Source of the DNA: Marine group II euryarchaeote REDSEA-S11_B3N4
GTDB lineage: Archaea > Thermoplasmatota > Poseidoniia > Poseidoniales > Thalassarchaeaceae
Reading direction: 5' to 3'
Length of the DNA stretch: 43,732 nt
NCBI GenBank assembly: GCA_001628485.1
Contig: LURR01000032.1
Location: forward strand, 1 to 43,732
The notes under the pieces were generated by a model that had not been told where the DNA came from, did not search any database, and saw only the letters and a program-made list of their open reading frames with translations. Below are positions 26,163 to 34,717 of this stretch, one piece after another (position 1 is the stretch's first letter; each line of letters begins with the position of its first letter). The position numbers and the translations under genes are program-made.

Positions 26163-27623
26163 ATGGAAACGAACACCGCATACATACTGACTGCAAGCGT
26201 ACTGGCCGCCTTCGGGTACATCGGATACCAATCCGCCACGAAGGACATCGACGACGATGACTACCTCTCATCAAGGGGGACCCAGGGATGGCTCGGGATA
26301 GGCCTGAGCCTGTTCGCCTCGGGAATGGGGGTGTGGGTCCTGCTGGGGCCCTCCGAGGTCGCCTACTACGGCGGTTTCTGGGACGTGCTCGGATACGCAG
26401 CCTCATCGATGGCCCCCTTCCTGCTACTGGCCTACGTCGGGCCGATGATCCGCGATCGCATCCCCCTCGGTGTCACCCTGGCGGACTACGTCAGGCAAAG
26501 GCTGGGCAGGCCCATGCAGTTCTACGTGGGGGTCATCTCCATCCTCTACATGTTCACCTTCCTATTCGCGGAGTTCACTGCGATAGGCAAGGTGATGGAG
26601 CACCTCTCGGGGATGGACCCCCTTCACCCGATGATAATGGTGGGGATCGTAACAGCCGCCTACACCGCCTACGGGGGCCTTCCTGCTTCATTGGCCACTG
26701 ACAGGACCCAGGCATGGGTCATCGCCGTCCTCGTCACGATGATACTAGTTGTCCTCGTAGGGGGGGACCTGGGCCAGATGATCGATGACGCCAGGGCGTA
26801 CAACACGGATGACGATTGGTCGCTCCTGGGCAGCATGAGCTACATGGGCTCGTGGGAATCAGGACTGGCGCTAATAGTCGCGGTGACAGCCGCGGAGATG
26901 TTCTCCCAGGGCAACTGGCAGAGGGTGTACGCCTCGGACAACGACGAGTCCCTCAGGAAGGGAGCCCTCCTGGCCGCCGCCATGGTCTTCCCACTCGTGT
27001 TCGCCATGGGCTTCCTCGGTACCGTGGCGGCTGGGCAGGGGGGGATAGCAGACCCCTCCATCGCCTTCTTCTACCTGATAGACGAGTCCAGCCTGGTCGT
27101 GGCATCGGTCCTCATAGTGCTGGTGATTTCCCTCGTCTGCTCCAGCGCCGATACGCTGCAGAACGCGATCGTCGCCTCGATATCCAGGGACATCTACGAC
27201 AACAGGATGGACCTCCAATTATCCAGGATCGCCACCATAGCGATGATCCCCATCGCGATATACCTGGCATCGGGCCCCACGATACTCGGCTTCCACTTCA
27301 ACGCGTGGAGCGTGTTCGGGATATTCCTGTTCGCGGACATGCTGGCGGCAGCCACTGTCTCCCCCGTCCTGATGACCCTGTGGGGGGGAGTGTCGTCCCG
27401 GGGAGCCCTCATCGGTTGCGTGGCCGGCTTCGCCTCGGTGGCGATATACGGGCTGTACGAGCCCCCGGCGGATGCCGCGTTCTACATGTACATACTCCAC
27501 CCCACAGGAGGGGCTGTCCCAGCGAGCGAGGGCGGACTCACCAACCTCTATGCGTTCCTCTCGGCCATCATCGGGTCAACCGCGGCGACGGTAGTAGGTT
27601 CATACGCACTGCCCGACGAGTAG
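26163..27623 (+). CDS. Sodium:solute symporter (SSS family), possible proline permease
   Basis: The 486-residue protein has about 13 membrane helices. SSS features include a GVTLADYVRQRLGRP helix-linked loop near residue 105, YTAYGGLPASLATDRTQAW near 170 (the classic GG...TD-Q segment of the family) and CSSADTLQNAIVASISRDIY near 325 (the S-AD-L motif). It couples uptake of a small solute to sodium. Proline is the best guess because pruA is directly upstream, but urea, pantothenate or osmolytes are possible. The gap to pruA is 118 bases; the gap to the PAP2 gene is 4 bases. Confidence 0.85.
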   Translation: METNTAYILTASVLAAFGYIGYQSATKDIDDDDYLSSRGTQGWLGIGLSLFASGMGVWVLLGPSEVAYYGGFWDVLGYAASSMAPFLLLAYVGPMIRDRIPLGVTLADYVRQRLGRPMQFYVGVISILYMFTFLFAEFTAIGKVMEHLSGMDPLHPMIMVGIVTAAYTAYGGLPASLATDRTQAWVIAVLVTMILVVLVGGDLGQMIDDARAYNTDDDWSLLGSMSYMGSWESGLALIVAVTAAEMFSQGNWQRVYASDNDESLRKGALLAAAMVFPLVFAMGFLGTVAAGQGGIADPSIAFFYLIDESSLVVASVLIVLVISLVCSSADTLQNAIVASISRDIYDNRMDLQLSRIATIAMIPIAIYLASGPTILGFHFNAWSVFGIFLFADMLAAATVSPVLMTLWGGVSSRGALIGCVAGFASVAIYGLYEPPADAAFYMYILHPTGGAVPASEGGLTNLYAFLSAIIGSTAATVVGSYALPDE

Positions 27624-27627
27624 GGCC

Positions 27628-28392
27628 ATGCTCGCAGCGCTCAGGCCCTGGAGGAGGTTCTGGGCAGGCCCATGGTCACGCAGGGACAGGGCCGGGGGGG
27701 CTTGGTTCCCCCTCGAGGTGTTCGTCCTCGGGCTCCTGCTGGTGGCGGTCCCCTACTTCTCCACCAACAACATCGCCAGCATGTACCTGGACACGGTCTG
27801 GGACCCGGAGATCGCCCTGGACCGCGAGCTCCCGGTCGTCAACTGGATGATCCTCCCATACACCCTGCTGTACCTGTTCTATCCTGCCACCCTGATCCTG
27901 TGCCCGCGGGGCGAGAGGGGCCATGCCGAGCTCGCGGTCGGCATGCAGACCCTGATCATGGTCACCGCGTTCTGCTGCGCCATCTTCCTCCTGCTCCCCG
28001 CCGAGATAGACATGAGGGACCAGATCGACTGGGACTCCCTCAACGGGTGGGAGCACGCCCTCTTCGAGTTCATCCACTTCTCCGACAACCCCTGGAACGC
28101 ATGGCCGAGCCTGCACATCGTCCACTCCTACCTGCTCGCACGCCTGATGACGGTATGGGCATCGAGGAGGGCCGCGGAGTCGAGCGCATGGAACCTCTTC
28201 CTGGTCGTGCTCTGGGTAGAATGGGTCCTGCTCTGCATCAGCATCCTGACCACCAAGCAGCACTACCTGTTCGACCTAGTGACGGGGATAGCAGTGGCAC
28301 AGCTTGCCTGGATGGCAACTAAGCCCACCCTCGACGAGATCGGGGAGATGGGCCCCTCGGCCTTCGCCGAGAAGTGCGGGTGGACCGACTAG
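27628..28392 (+). CDS. PAP2-family membrane phosphatase/phosphotransferase
   Basis: The 254-residue protein has about six helices. Its PAP2 motifs are the C2-like AWPSLHIVHSYL near residue 160 with catalytic His, and the C3-like TTKQHYLFDLVTG near 210. The nearest pattern I recall is that of inositol-phosphorylceramide-synthase-like and lipid phosphatases, which act on phospholipid headgroups at the membrane. The C1 motif (KxxxxxxRP) is not obvious. The gene follows the symporter after 4 bases. Its stop codon shares a CTAG with the stop of the convergent PiT gene. Confidence 0.75.
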   Translation: MLAALRPWRRFWAGPWSRRDRAGGAWFPLEVFVLGLLLVAVPYFSTNNIASMYLDTVWDPEIALDRELPVVNWMILPYTLLYLFYPATLILCPRGERGHAELAVGMQTLIMVTAFCCAIFLLLPAEIDMRDQIDWDSLNGWEHALFEFIHFSDNPWNAWPSLHIVHSYLLARLMTVWASRRAAESSAWNLFLVVLWVEWVLLCISILTTKQHYLFDLVTGIAVAQLAWMATKPTLDEIGEMGPSAFAEKCGWTD

Positions 28393-30572
28393 TTGTAGAC
28401 GATGGACAGCAGACCGTTGGCGGCCTTCTCACATGCGTTCGCCACGTCATCCATCCTCTGCAGGACCCTGTACATGTGCACAGCAGCCAGCGGCGCGTCC
28501 TCGCCGTGGCTGAATACGTAGGCAGCGGCCTTACTCTCAACCAGGTCCGCCTCGTGCTCTGCCAGGTTGACCTCGTCGATCAACTCCCCGAGCCTGTCCC
28601 TCCCCGCCTTGGTGTAACCCGAAAGGGCCACGTCCTTGAGCTGGGAGACAGCGTCCTCGTAGAGGGAAGTGGTCTTAGAAACGGCCTCTGCCATCTCCTT
28701 GAGCATACCCCGTGCCTCCTTGTCGACGAACAGCTCCCTGAAGGATAGTTGCTCGGCGACGTTCTGTGCATAGTCCGCAATCCTATCCTGCCTGGAAACC
28801 ATCCTGAACAACTCGTCCTTGCCCTGTAGCACGGATATCTGTCCAGCTCCGAGCCTTCTCCTGATGTCGTTCTTCATTTCGTCTGCCCTGAGCTCTGCTT
28901 CGACCGTCGATGTGATGTGGTCCTCCGGGTCTTCCCCATCCGCAGCGGCATTTACCGCGCTGAGCATGTGGCCGACCGTCTCCTCCACGGCAACTGCATG
29001 TGCGTGGAAGAGCTCGAAGTGAGTCGGCGCTCCCTTGTTGTCCGCGCTACCAGCATCGGACAGGGCGTCCTCAACGTAGACCTCGTCGTCCCATGTCGCC
29101 CAGATCACATACGCGACCATCGCGAAGGCTATCGGGATTATGACCAGGAGCTTAATCGGGTCAGAACCGGAGGCAACGTAGATCGCTATCGATCCGAAAC
29201 CAGCTGCAGGTAGGCTTGCAACCCATGAAGAAGCGATCTTGCCGAACACCCTGAAGTCAACTGCCTTTGCACCCCCTGCGAGACCCACTCCCACCACTGC
29301 TCCAACTAGTGTGTGAGTGGTCGAAACGGGAACGGCCAGGAATGGCATTGAGAAAATCAGGATGGTGGTAGCAGCTCCGAACTCTGCTGCGAAACCCCTG
29401 GTTGGAGTAATGTCGGTGATCTTGTGCCCTATGGTGTCCATGACCCTCCAGCCCCAGGTCATAACGCCTATCGCGATTCCAGCGCTGCCGAGGAGAACCA
29501 ACCAAACCGGGACGTCTGCCTTGGCAGCCAGCACCCCATCGCTGGATATGACCTGGTAGACTGCAGCCATCGGCCCTATGGCATTGGAACGATCGTTAGC
29601 CCCATGTGCGAATGCGACGTATGCTGCGGTGATTACCTGAAGCCATACGAATATTCGCTCGACACCATGGAAGCCATCTTCCTCACCCTTGAACTCGTAG
29701 TTCCTCAGTACGTAAGCGAGAACTCCTGATGCTATCACTGCTATGATGAATGCGAGGATTATTGAGTTGATTGGAACCCAGGCTCCCTCGTATACAGCAT
29801 TCAAACATTCATCGGTGATTATCTCTGCTTTAGATGGGCAGGAAGGTGTAAACGGGTCAAATGAACCGTTCTCCTTGACGGGGATCCACTCGTACTTGTC
29901 GTCTATCCAGCCATTGGACTCCGCTCTTGAGAAGAATCCCTTGAGGGCCTTGAACTGGAGCGCTATGCCAAGGACGAAGAAAGTGGGGATCGCCATGATC
30001 GGGGCGAGCCACCTCGACCTCTCCTCGGGGTTGCTCGATTCGAGGATGGTCTCGCGTACTATCCAGAACGTTCCGAATGCCAGAAGTCCTCCCATCAGTG
30101 GGCTGGCAACCCATGACATGACTACCTCCTGGGTCTTCTCCCAGTTGATCAGCTCAGTGTCGTGCTGGACCTCTAGAACCAGTCCGACTCCGATGATCCC
30201 ACCGATTATGCTGTGGGTGGTGGAGACTGGCAGCCCCAGCCTGGTTGCTGTCGTCAGCCATATCGCAGCCGCCATCATGGCTGCGATGAACCCGTACATC
30301 AGGTCGTTGGCGAAATCGTTTGTCACGGTTTCGAAGTCGACAACCAGTATTCCCTTCCTTACGGTGTCAGTCACCGCATCCCCTGCGAAGAAGGCCCCGC
30401 AGAACTCGAAGACAGCGGCGATAATCACCGCTTGCTTCAGTGTTAGGGCCTTCGAGCCAACCGAGGTCCCCATAGCGTTCGCAACATCGTTTGCCCCTAT
30501 GTTCCAAGCCATATAGGCACAAACGATCAATGACAGAATCAGTACAAGCCACATAACTCCTGAGAGTTCCAT
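28389..30572 (-). CDS. PiT phosphate transporter fused to a PhoU-like domain
   Basis: The 727-residue protein has a PHO4/PiT carrier (residues 1 to about 520) with the two inverted signature repeats GANDVANAMGTSVG near 27 and GANDRSNAIGPMA near 325. Residues of about 530-727 form a soluble all-helical PhoU-like (DUF47) domain, for example LLSAVNAAADGED, EAELRADEMKNDIRRRL and LDEV-type helices. In most organisms PiT and DUF47 are separate neighbouring genes. The carrier imports phosphate using an ion gradient, and the attached domain may gate it (inference). Start ATG 30572. It is divergent from the AbrB-PhoU gene across an AT-rich control region. Confidence 0.88.
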   Translation of the reverse strand: MELSGVMWLVLILSLIVCAYMAWNIGANDVANAMGTSVGSKALTLKQAVIIAAVFEFCGAFFAGDAVTDTVRKGILVVDFETVTNDFANDLMYGFIAAMMAAAIWLTTATRLGLPVSTTHSIIGGIIGVGLVLEVQHDTELINWEKTQEVVMSWVASPLMGGLLAFGTFWIVRETILESSNPEERSRWLAPIMAIPTFFVLGIALQFKALKGFFSRAESNGWIDDKYEWIPVKENGSFDPFTPSCPSKAEIITDECLNAVYEGAWVPINSIILAFIIAVIASGVLAYVLRNYEFKGEEDGFHGVERIFVWLQVITAAYVAFAHGANDRSNAIGPMAAVYQVISSDGVLAAKADVPVWLVLLGSAGIAIGVMTWGWRVMDTIGHKITDITPTRGFAAEFGAATTILIFSMPFLAVPVSTTHTLVGAVVGVGLAGGAKAVDFRVFGKIASSWVASLPAAGFGSIAIYVASGSDPIKLLVIIPIAFAMVAYVIWATWDDEVYVEDALSDAGSADNKGAPTHFELFHAHAVAVEETVGHMLSAVNAAADGEDPEDHITSTVEAELRADEMKNDIRRRLGAGQISVLQGKDELFRMVSRQDRIADYAQNVAEQLSFRELFVDKEARGMLKEMAEAVSKTTSLYEDAVSQLKDVALSGYTKAGRDRLGELIDEVNLAEHEADLVESKAAAYVFSHGEDAPLAAVHMYRVLQRMDDVANACEKAANGLLSIVYN

Positions 30573-30575
30573 ATT

Positions 30576-30592
30576 CTATATTGGGTATATAG
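30576..30592. repeat. Inverted repeat CTATAT-N5-ATATAG near the PiT start
   Basis: Perfect 6-bp arms (30576-30581 and 30587-30592) lie 4 bases from the PiT ATG, where a bound protein would block the transcript start. It is a candidate operator of the phosphate regulon. Confidence 0.4.
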
Positions 30593-30611
30593 TCAGTATA
30601 TCAATTTTCGA

Positions 30612-30626
30612 ATATAGTAACTATAT
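30612..30626. repeat. 15-bp palindrome in the PiT / AbrB-PhoU intergenic region
   Basis: ATATAGT, A, ACTATAT is a perfect 7-bp-arm palindrome centred at 30619. It shares the CTATAT/ATATAG core with the element at 30576-30592. A candidate operator for an AbrB-type dimer. Confidence 0.45.
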
Positions 30627-30666
30627 AGAAAATAAATAAAACGGGGTACTGCAAGGATAATGTAAG

Positions 30667-30673
30667 TATATAT
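30667..30673 (+). promoter_or_regulatory. TATA box of the AbrB-PhoU gene
   Basis: TATATAT is centred about 26 bases before the ATG at 30696, so the transcript is predicted to be leaderless. Confidence 0.55.
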
Positions 30674-30695
30674 TCTGTTCCTCTTTCCGCGATAC

Positions 30696-31739
30696 ATGGC
30701 GGGGGCACCTGAAAAATCTGAAGTTAGAAAAATTCAGTTGACAGGCGGTTCGACCTATATCGTAAGTCTTCCAAAGAAATGGGTCATGGAACATGGGCTG
30801 AATGCACGGGATCAGATTAGGATAGAATGGAGGCCTTCAGGAACCCTTCGAGTAATTCCCGAGGCATCAACTGTAACGAAGAGGAGGGAGGTAGATGTCG
30901 ACCTCTCATCCGTTCCGGATGAAATGATGTTCGATCACCTAATCGCAGCTTACCTTTCAGGCAATCAGCTAATTCGAATTCATTCAAAGAAAGGTTTCTC
31001 TAGGTTCCACCGGAAGGTGTTTAGAAAATTCATAGGATCGACGAGAGGTATCGAGATTTCCAGTGAGTTTGAGAATACTATCGAGATGATCAGCCTGATC
31101 AATCCTGCTGAGATGCCCCTTTATTCAACCCTAAACAGGATGTACCTTCTCATTTCAAGCCAAGTCAGGGATGTGGTAGATGTTCTGTCATCCGGGGACA
31201 AGGAGTTGCTCGAGGATGCCGAGGAAAGAGAGGGGGAAGTGGATGCGCTAAGATTGCTTCTTGAGAGACAAGTTGGCCAAATTTTAGAGTCAGCTAGCAT
31301 TGAGTCAAATCTCGGAACCTCTAGGTGGGAAGCATCAGAGTTGAGCAAGGTGGTTCGTACCCTAGAGAGAATGGGCGACCACTCATTCGCAATTTGCACT
31401 TTAACCAGGGACTATGAATCTCCAAGAGGAATCAATACCGGAACTTTGCCACTATCAGCAATCCCCATTTGGCAGTCCTCAATAAAACTACTAATTTCTA
31501 ATTTCAGAAAGAGGCGAATTTCCGAGATTCATCAGGCCAAGGCACAATTGATTTCCGCAAGAAAAGATCTTGAGAAGTATGAGGATGAACTCAGATCCAG
31601 CGATATTGACATCAAAGACGCGTTGTTTCTCGATAGAATTTCTGAATCACTAAGAAGGATGTGCGCCTATTCCATTAACATGGCTGAAGTTCTCCTAAAT
31701 ATCCAAGCACATAGAGACTCTATAGAAGTAGTAATTTGA
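30696..31739 (+). CDS. Phosphate regulator: AbrB/SpoVT DNA-binding domain plus PhoU
   Basis: The 347-residue protein opens with an AbrB/MazE-type DNA-binding fold (VRKIQLTGGSTYIVSLPKKW, residues 10-29, then IRIEWRPSGTLRVIP). A PhoU domain follows from about 110 to 340, with the repeated helical signature ELSKVVRTLERMGDHSFAI near 214 and SESLRRMCAYSINMAE near 315. This architecture is common in archaeal phosphate loci and is thought to repress transport genes when phosphate is plentiful. The palindromes upstream are plausible binding sites. Its codons are clearly AT-richer than those of the 24-28 kb genes. Confidence 0.85.
   Translation: MAGAPEKSEVRKIQLTGGSTYIVSLPKKWVMEHGLNARDQIRIEWRPSGTLRVIPEASTVTKRREVDVDLSSVPDEMMFDHLIAAYLSGNQLIRIHSKKGFSRFHRKVFRKFIGSTRGIEISSEFENTIEMISLINPAEMPLYSTLNRMYLLISSQVRDVVDVLSSGDKELLEDAEEREGEVDALRLLLERQVGQILESASIESNLGTSRWEASELSKVVRTLERMGDHSFAICTLTRDYESPRGINTGTLPLSAIPIWQSSIKLLISNFRKRRISEIHQAKAQLISARKDLEKYEDELRSSDIDIKDALFLDRISESLRRMCAYSINMAEVLLNIQAHRDSIEVVI
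31711..31723. repeat. Palindrome ATAGAG-A-CTCTAT at the end of the AbrB-PhoU gene
   Basis: It has perfect 6-bp arms and ends with a CTATAG word (31720-31725). The same CTATAG recurs at 31757-31762 and 31785-31790 before pstS. Confidence 0.3.
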
Positions 31740-31756
31740 ATTACATAAATTCTAAA

Positions 31757-31790
31757 CTATAGAGACAATATATCTTCTATCCGTCTATAG
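31757..31790. promoter_or_regulatory. Paired CTATAG elements upstream of pstS
   Basis: CTATAGAGAC and GTCTATAG face each other (imperfect inverted repeat, 28 bases between starts), 26 or more bases ahead of the pstS TATA box. They are a possible operator or activator site of the phosphate regulon. Confidence 0.35.
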
Positions 31791-31803
31791 CAATAGCGTT
31801 GCC

Positions 31804-31809
31804 TTTTTT
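31804..31809 (+). terminator. T-tract terminator after the AbrB-PhoU gene
   Basis: The T6 run lies 65 bases past the regulator stop and before the pstS promoter, the type of signal that ends archaeal transcripts. Confidence 0.35.
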
Positions 31810-31815
31810 CATTTG

Positions 31816-31823
31816 GCATATCC
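31816..31823 (+). promoter_or_regulatory. Probable TATA box of pstS
   Basis: GCATATCC lies 25-32 bases before the ATG at 31848. The match is modest. Confidence 0.35.
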
Positions 31824-31847
31824 AATACGGGAGTTTGAGGAATTACG

Positions 31848-32840
31848 ATGAATGTAAAGACGAAGACAACCCTAATGATTGCCCTGTTTTTCTGCAGCAT
31901 GCTCGCAGGATGTGCAGGAGATGACGAAAAACCAAGCCTGGTTCAGACCGGCTCCTCTACCGTTTTGCCACTTGCCGTGGTGTGGGCAGAGGACTACCAG
32001 GATGCCGATGTATCGGTATCCGGCGGTGGAAGTAGCCACGGTCTGAACGCCCTCCTAAACGGGGAAGCCGATCTGGCCGATGCAAGTCGGATAATGAAGA
32101 ACAAGGACTACGGGAAATTCGATGATTGCGACGATACTGCTGTAGACGAATCGACCGGATCAACATCCACTCCTTGTAACGGAGTACTTCCGGTTAAGTG
32201 GGTAGTGGCCTTCGACGTACTGGCCACCATTGTTCACCCAGATAATGACTGGGCCACATCGATGAATTTCACACAACTTTACTCGATTTTCACTGACGAC
32301 AACCCAGCTGCTTACTGGGACGAGGTTCCAGGCATGGAATCTACAGCACCTCATGAGTTGATAGAAATCTATGCGCCGGATGAAGCGAGCGGGACTTTCG
32401 ACTTCTTCTTCGAATCTGTAATCGAAGATTGGGGCAAGGACTCGCAGGTCGCTGGAACAAGGTTAGAGTCCGGGGACGGCGTTTACCATCCTTCGGCAGA
32501 TGACAATGTGATAATGACCGCCATCAAGAATAACCCCTACGCAATAGGATATCTCGGCTTTGCATATGTTAAGGAAAACCCGGGAAGCGTAGGATTAGTC
32601 TCATTGGATGGGGGCTCGGGCCCAGTCGAGCCGTCACTTTCGACCGTCGCCGACTACCCGATGGCTAGGCCCCTTCACGTGTACACCGATGCTTATGCAG
32701 ACAACCGGGATGTTGTTGAGGGTTACATCGCCTTCTGCCTTTCCGATGAGGGCCAGTCTGTGGTAGATGAGGTAGGATATGTTCGCGTGGAAATGGTCGA
32801 TCCAGACCTTCTATCTGAACAACTGTCGAGAATAAACTGA
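31848..32840 (+). CDS. pstS: Phosphate-binding lipoprotein PstS
   Basis: The 330-residue exported protein has a lipobox (SMLAGC, Cys22) after a hydrophobic signal. The mature protein starts VQTGSSTVLPLAVVWAEDY, the phosphate-binding loop of PstS, followed by SVSGGGSSHGLNALLNGEADLADASR near 56 and APDEASGTFDFFF near 175. It captures phosphate outside the cell and delivers it to the permease encoded next. An insert with two Cys (DDCDDTAVDE...TPCNG, near 85-105) may be disulfide-linked. It is the first gene of pstS-pstCA-pstB, 8 bases before the permease gene. Confidence 0.93.
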   Translation: MNVKTKTTLMIALFFCSMLAGCAGDDEKPSLVQTGSSTVLPLAVVWAEDYQDADVSVSGGGSSHGLNALLNGEADLADASRIMKNKDYGKFDDCDDTAVDESTGSTSTPCNGVLPVKWVVAFDVLATIVHPDNDWATSMNFTQLYSIFTDDNPAAYWDEVPGMESTAPHELIEIYAPDEASGTFDFFFESVIEDWGKDSQVAGTRLESGDGVYHPSADDNVIMTAIKNNPYAIGYLGFAYVKENPGSVGLVSLDGGSGPVEPSLSTVADYPMARPLHVYTDAYADNRDVVEGYIAFCLSDEGQSVVDEVGYVRVEMVDPDLLSEQLSRIN

Positions 32841-32848
32841 GGATTGAG

Positions 32849-34717
32849 GTGATGACGGAGGCGAATCCATTAGAGGGCGATTCGCCAAAACACAAATTTG
32901 TGTTGGGCTCTCTTTTCGCCTCCGCATCCCTCTCAGTGGTAGCCAGTGCACTGATCATCTACACTCTCGCCGAGGGAACCATCGAGTTCTTCTTGGCCGA
33001 GGAAGCCACACTCTTGGGCTTCATAGGCGGGGGGGAATGGGTCCCAAACGGTAGGAATCCAAGATTCGGGATATGGCCACTCCTCTCCGGGAGCTTCCTA
33101 ATTGCAGGGGGGGCGCTGCTAATCGCGGTTCCATTGGGAGTTTCAGCTGCCCTATACCTGTCCGAATTCGCGAGCAACAGGTCAAGGAAGATACTGAAGC
33201 CAGCCGTGGAAATACTGAGCGGTATCCCGTCAGTTGTTCATGGCTTCTTCGCGCTTCTTGTCATCAGTCCTTTCATCAGGACCTACTTCGACGCTTCTTA
33301 CTTCAATGCGGCTAGCGCCATTATCGTAGTAGCAGCGATGATTCTACCAATCATCGTTAGTATCTCTGACGATGCTATACGAGCCATACCAAGGGAGATG
33401 AGAGAGGCGAGCCTAGCTCTGGGAGCAACGCGTTGGGAGACGGCGAGTCGAGTAGTCTTGCCCGCAGCTAGATCTGGGATCGTGGCCTCTGTGCTATTGG
33501 CCCTCGCGAGGGCCGTCGGCGAGACAATGGCGGTTACTCTGGCCGCCGGTTCAGTCGCCTCGCTTCACTTGGACCCCCTCAGGGAAGTACAGACGCTCAC
33601 CGCATACATAGCGCAGGTAGCAACTGGAGACATACCACCTGGAACTGCAACAGACGCAGGTTTCGCCGTAGGCGCTACTCTTTTCATTCTGACTTATACA
33701 GCGAACACCCTTGCTATAGGGGCCACCAAGAAGAGGCTAGGTAGGAAGCCAGGAAAACTCAGCAAGTCATTAGGAAATCTCTCCAGAAAGGCTCGAAGCG
33801 TCATCTCTTCGTTCTCAAATGGCGATATTCCGGGAAGGGTCCCAGTTGATCCTCTATCTCCGAACAGCACTGATTTGAAGAGGAGGAGATCAGAGGTCAT
33901 ATGGCGGCGATTGATTGGATCAAGCCTTCTATTGGGAATGGGTTTCCTGACAATTCTATTGCACAGCGTGATCAACGCAGGGGCACCCGGGATCGACTTG
34001 GCATTCCTAACGGACTACCCCTCGTCACGAGCGCACCTAGCAGGGATAGGGCCAGTTATTCTAGGCTCGATTTGGCTGATTGCACTGACGATGATTTTCG
34101 CTCTTCCTGCCGGAGTAGGTGCCGCGGTGTATCTCACTGAAATGTCGAGACCGAGCCCGATAAATCTCTTCTTGAGGAGGACAATTCAGAATCTCGCCGC
34201 CGTACCTTCGATAATTTTCGGACTCGTGGGTCTGTACGTATTCTCCAGGATGCTGGGCTTCGGACTTAGCCTTCTTACTGGGTCACTAACCTTGGCAATG
34301 ATGGTCCTCCCAATGATCGTAGTAACATCAGAAGAGGCGTTACTAGCCGTCCCCAAGGGATTCAGGGAAGGGGCCCTTGCGGTTGGTGCTACACGATGGC
34401 AGGCGGTACGCTACCATGTACTCCCAAATGCAGTCCCCGGAATAGCAACCGGGGCAATACTCTCCGTCGCTAGGGCACTGGGTGAGACCGCCCCAATCCT
34501 ATTCGTCGCTAGTATTTTTTCCAAGACGGCGCCAACTGGAGTCTTGGACGGTTTCATGGCCATGCCCATCCAGATATTCTTCTGGACACGTCATCCGTCG
34601 CAATCCTTCCAAGACTTAGCAGCGAGCACTATCCTAGTGCTGCTCATGCTTCTATTAATTCTCAATGCAATGGCCCTGTTCGTCCGTAACAGGGCAGAGG
34701 CTAGGAGGTCGTGGTAA
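32849..34717 (+). CDS. pstCA: Phosphate ABC permease, PstC and PstA fused
   Basis: The 622-residue protein contains two complete ABC permease domains: residues 1 to about 300 (PstC-like) and about 330 to 622 (PstA-like). Each has its own EAA loop, [22 protein letters not shown] near 190 and [22 protein letters not shown] near 505. The linker (about 285-340) is basic and polar and contains no stop or restart. In E. coli these are two genes. GTG at 32849 is used, with an ATG one codon later equally possible. The stop overlaps the pstB start by one base (TAATG). Confidence 0.9.
   Translation: MMTEANPLEGDSPKHKFVLGSLFASASLSVVASALIIYTLAEGTIEFFLAEEATLLGFIGGGEWVPNGRNPRFGIWPLLSGSFLIAGGALLIAVPLGVSAALYLSEFASNRSRKILKPAVEILSGIPSVVHGFFALLVISPFIRTYFDASYFNAASAIIVVAAMILPIIVSISDDAIRAIPREMREASLALGATRWETASRVVLPAARSGIVASVLLALARAVGETMAVTLAAGSVASLHLDPLREVQTLTAYIAQVATGDIPPGTATDAGFAVGATLFILTYTANTLAIGATKKRLGRKPGKLSKSLGNLSRKARSVISSFSNGDIPGRVPVDPLSPNSTDLKRRRSEVIWRRLIGSSLLLGMGFLTILLHSVINAGAPGIDLAFLTDYPSSRAHLAGIGPVILGSIWLIALTMIFALPAGVGAAVYLTEMSRPSPINLFLRRTIQNLAAVPSIIFGLVGLYVFSRMLGFGLSLLTGSLTLAMMVLPMIVVTSEEALLAVPKGFREGALAVGATRWQAVRYHVLPNAVPGIATGAILSVARALGETAPILFVASIFSKTAPTGVLDGFMAMPIQIFFWTRHPSQSFQDLAASTILVLLMLLLILNAMALFVRNRAEARRSW
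34703..34709 (+). promoter_or_regulatory. Shine-Dalgarno site of pstB
   Basis: AGGAGGT lies 7 bases before the ATG at 34717, inside the end of pstCA. It selects ATG 34717 over the in-frame GTG at 34711. Confidence 0.6.

Noticed and set aside
25421-26248. 275-codon minus-strand frame
   Set aside because: Antisense to P5C dehydrogenase, a by-product of high-GC codon use.
26816-27850. 344-codon plus-strand frame
   Set aside because: Shadow of the symporter in another frame; low complexity in Arg, Gly and Pro.
28389-28392. Overlap of PAP2 and PiT as an unusual gene overlap
   Set aside because: It is just a CTAG palindrome providing both stop codons; the same occurs at 37774-37777.
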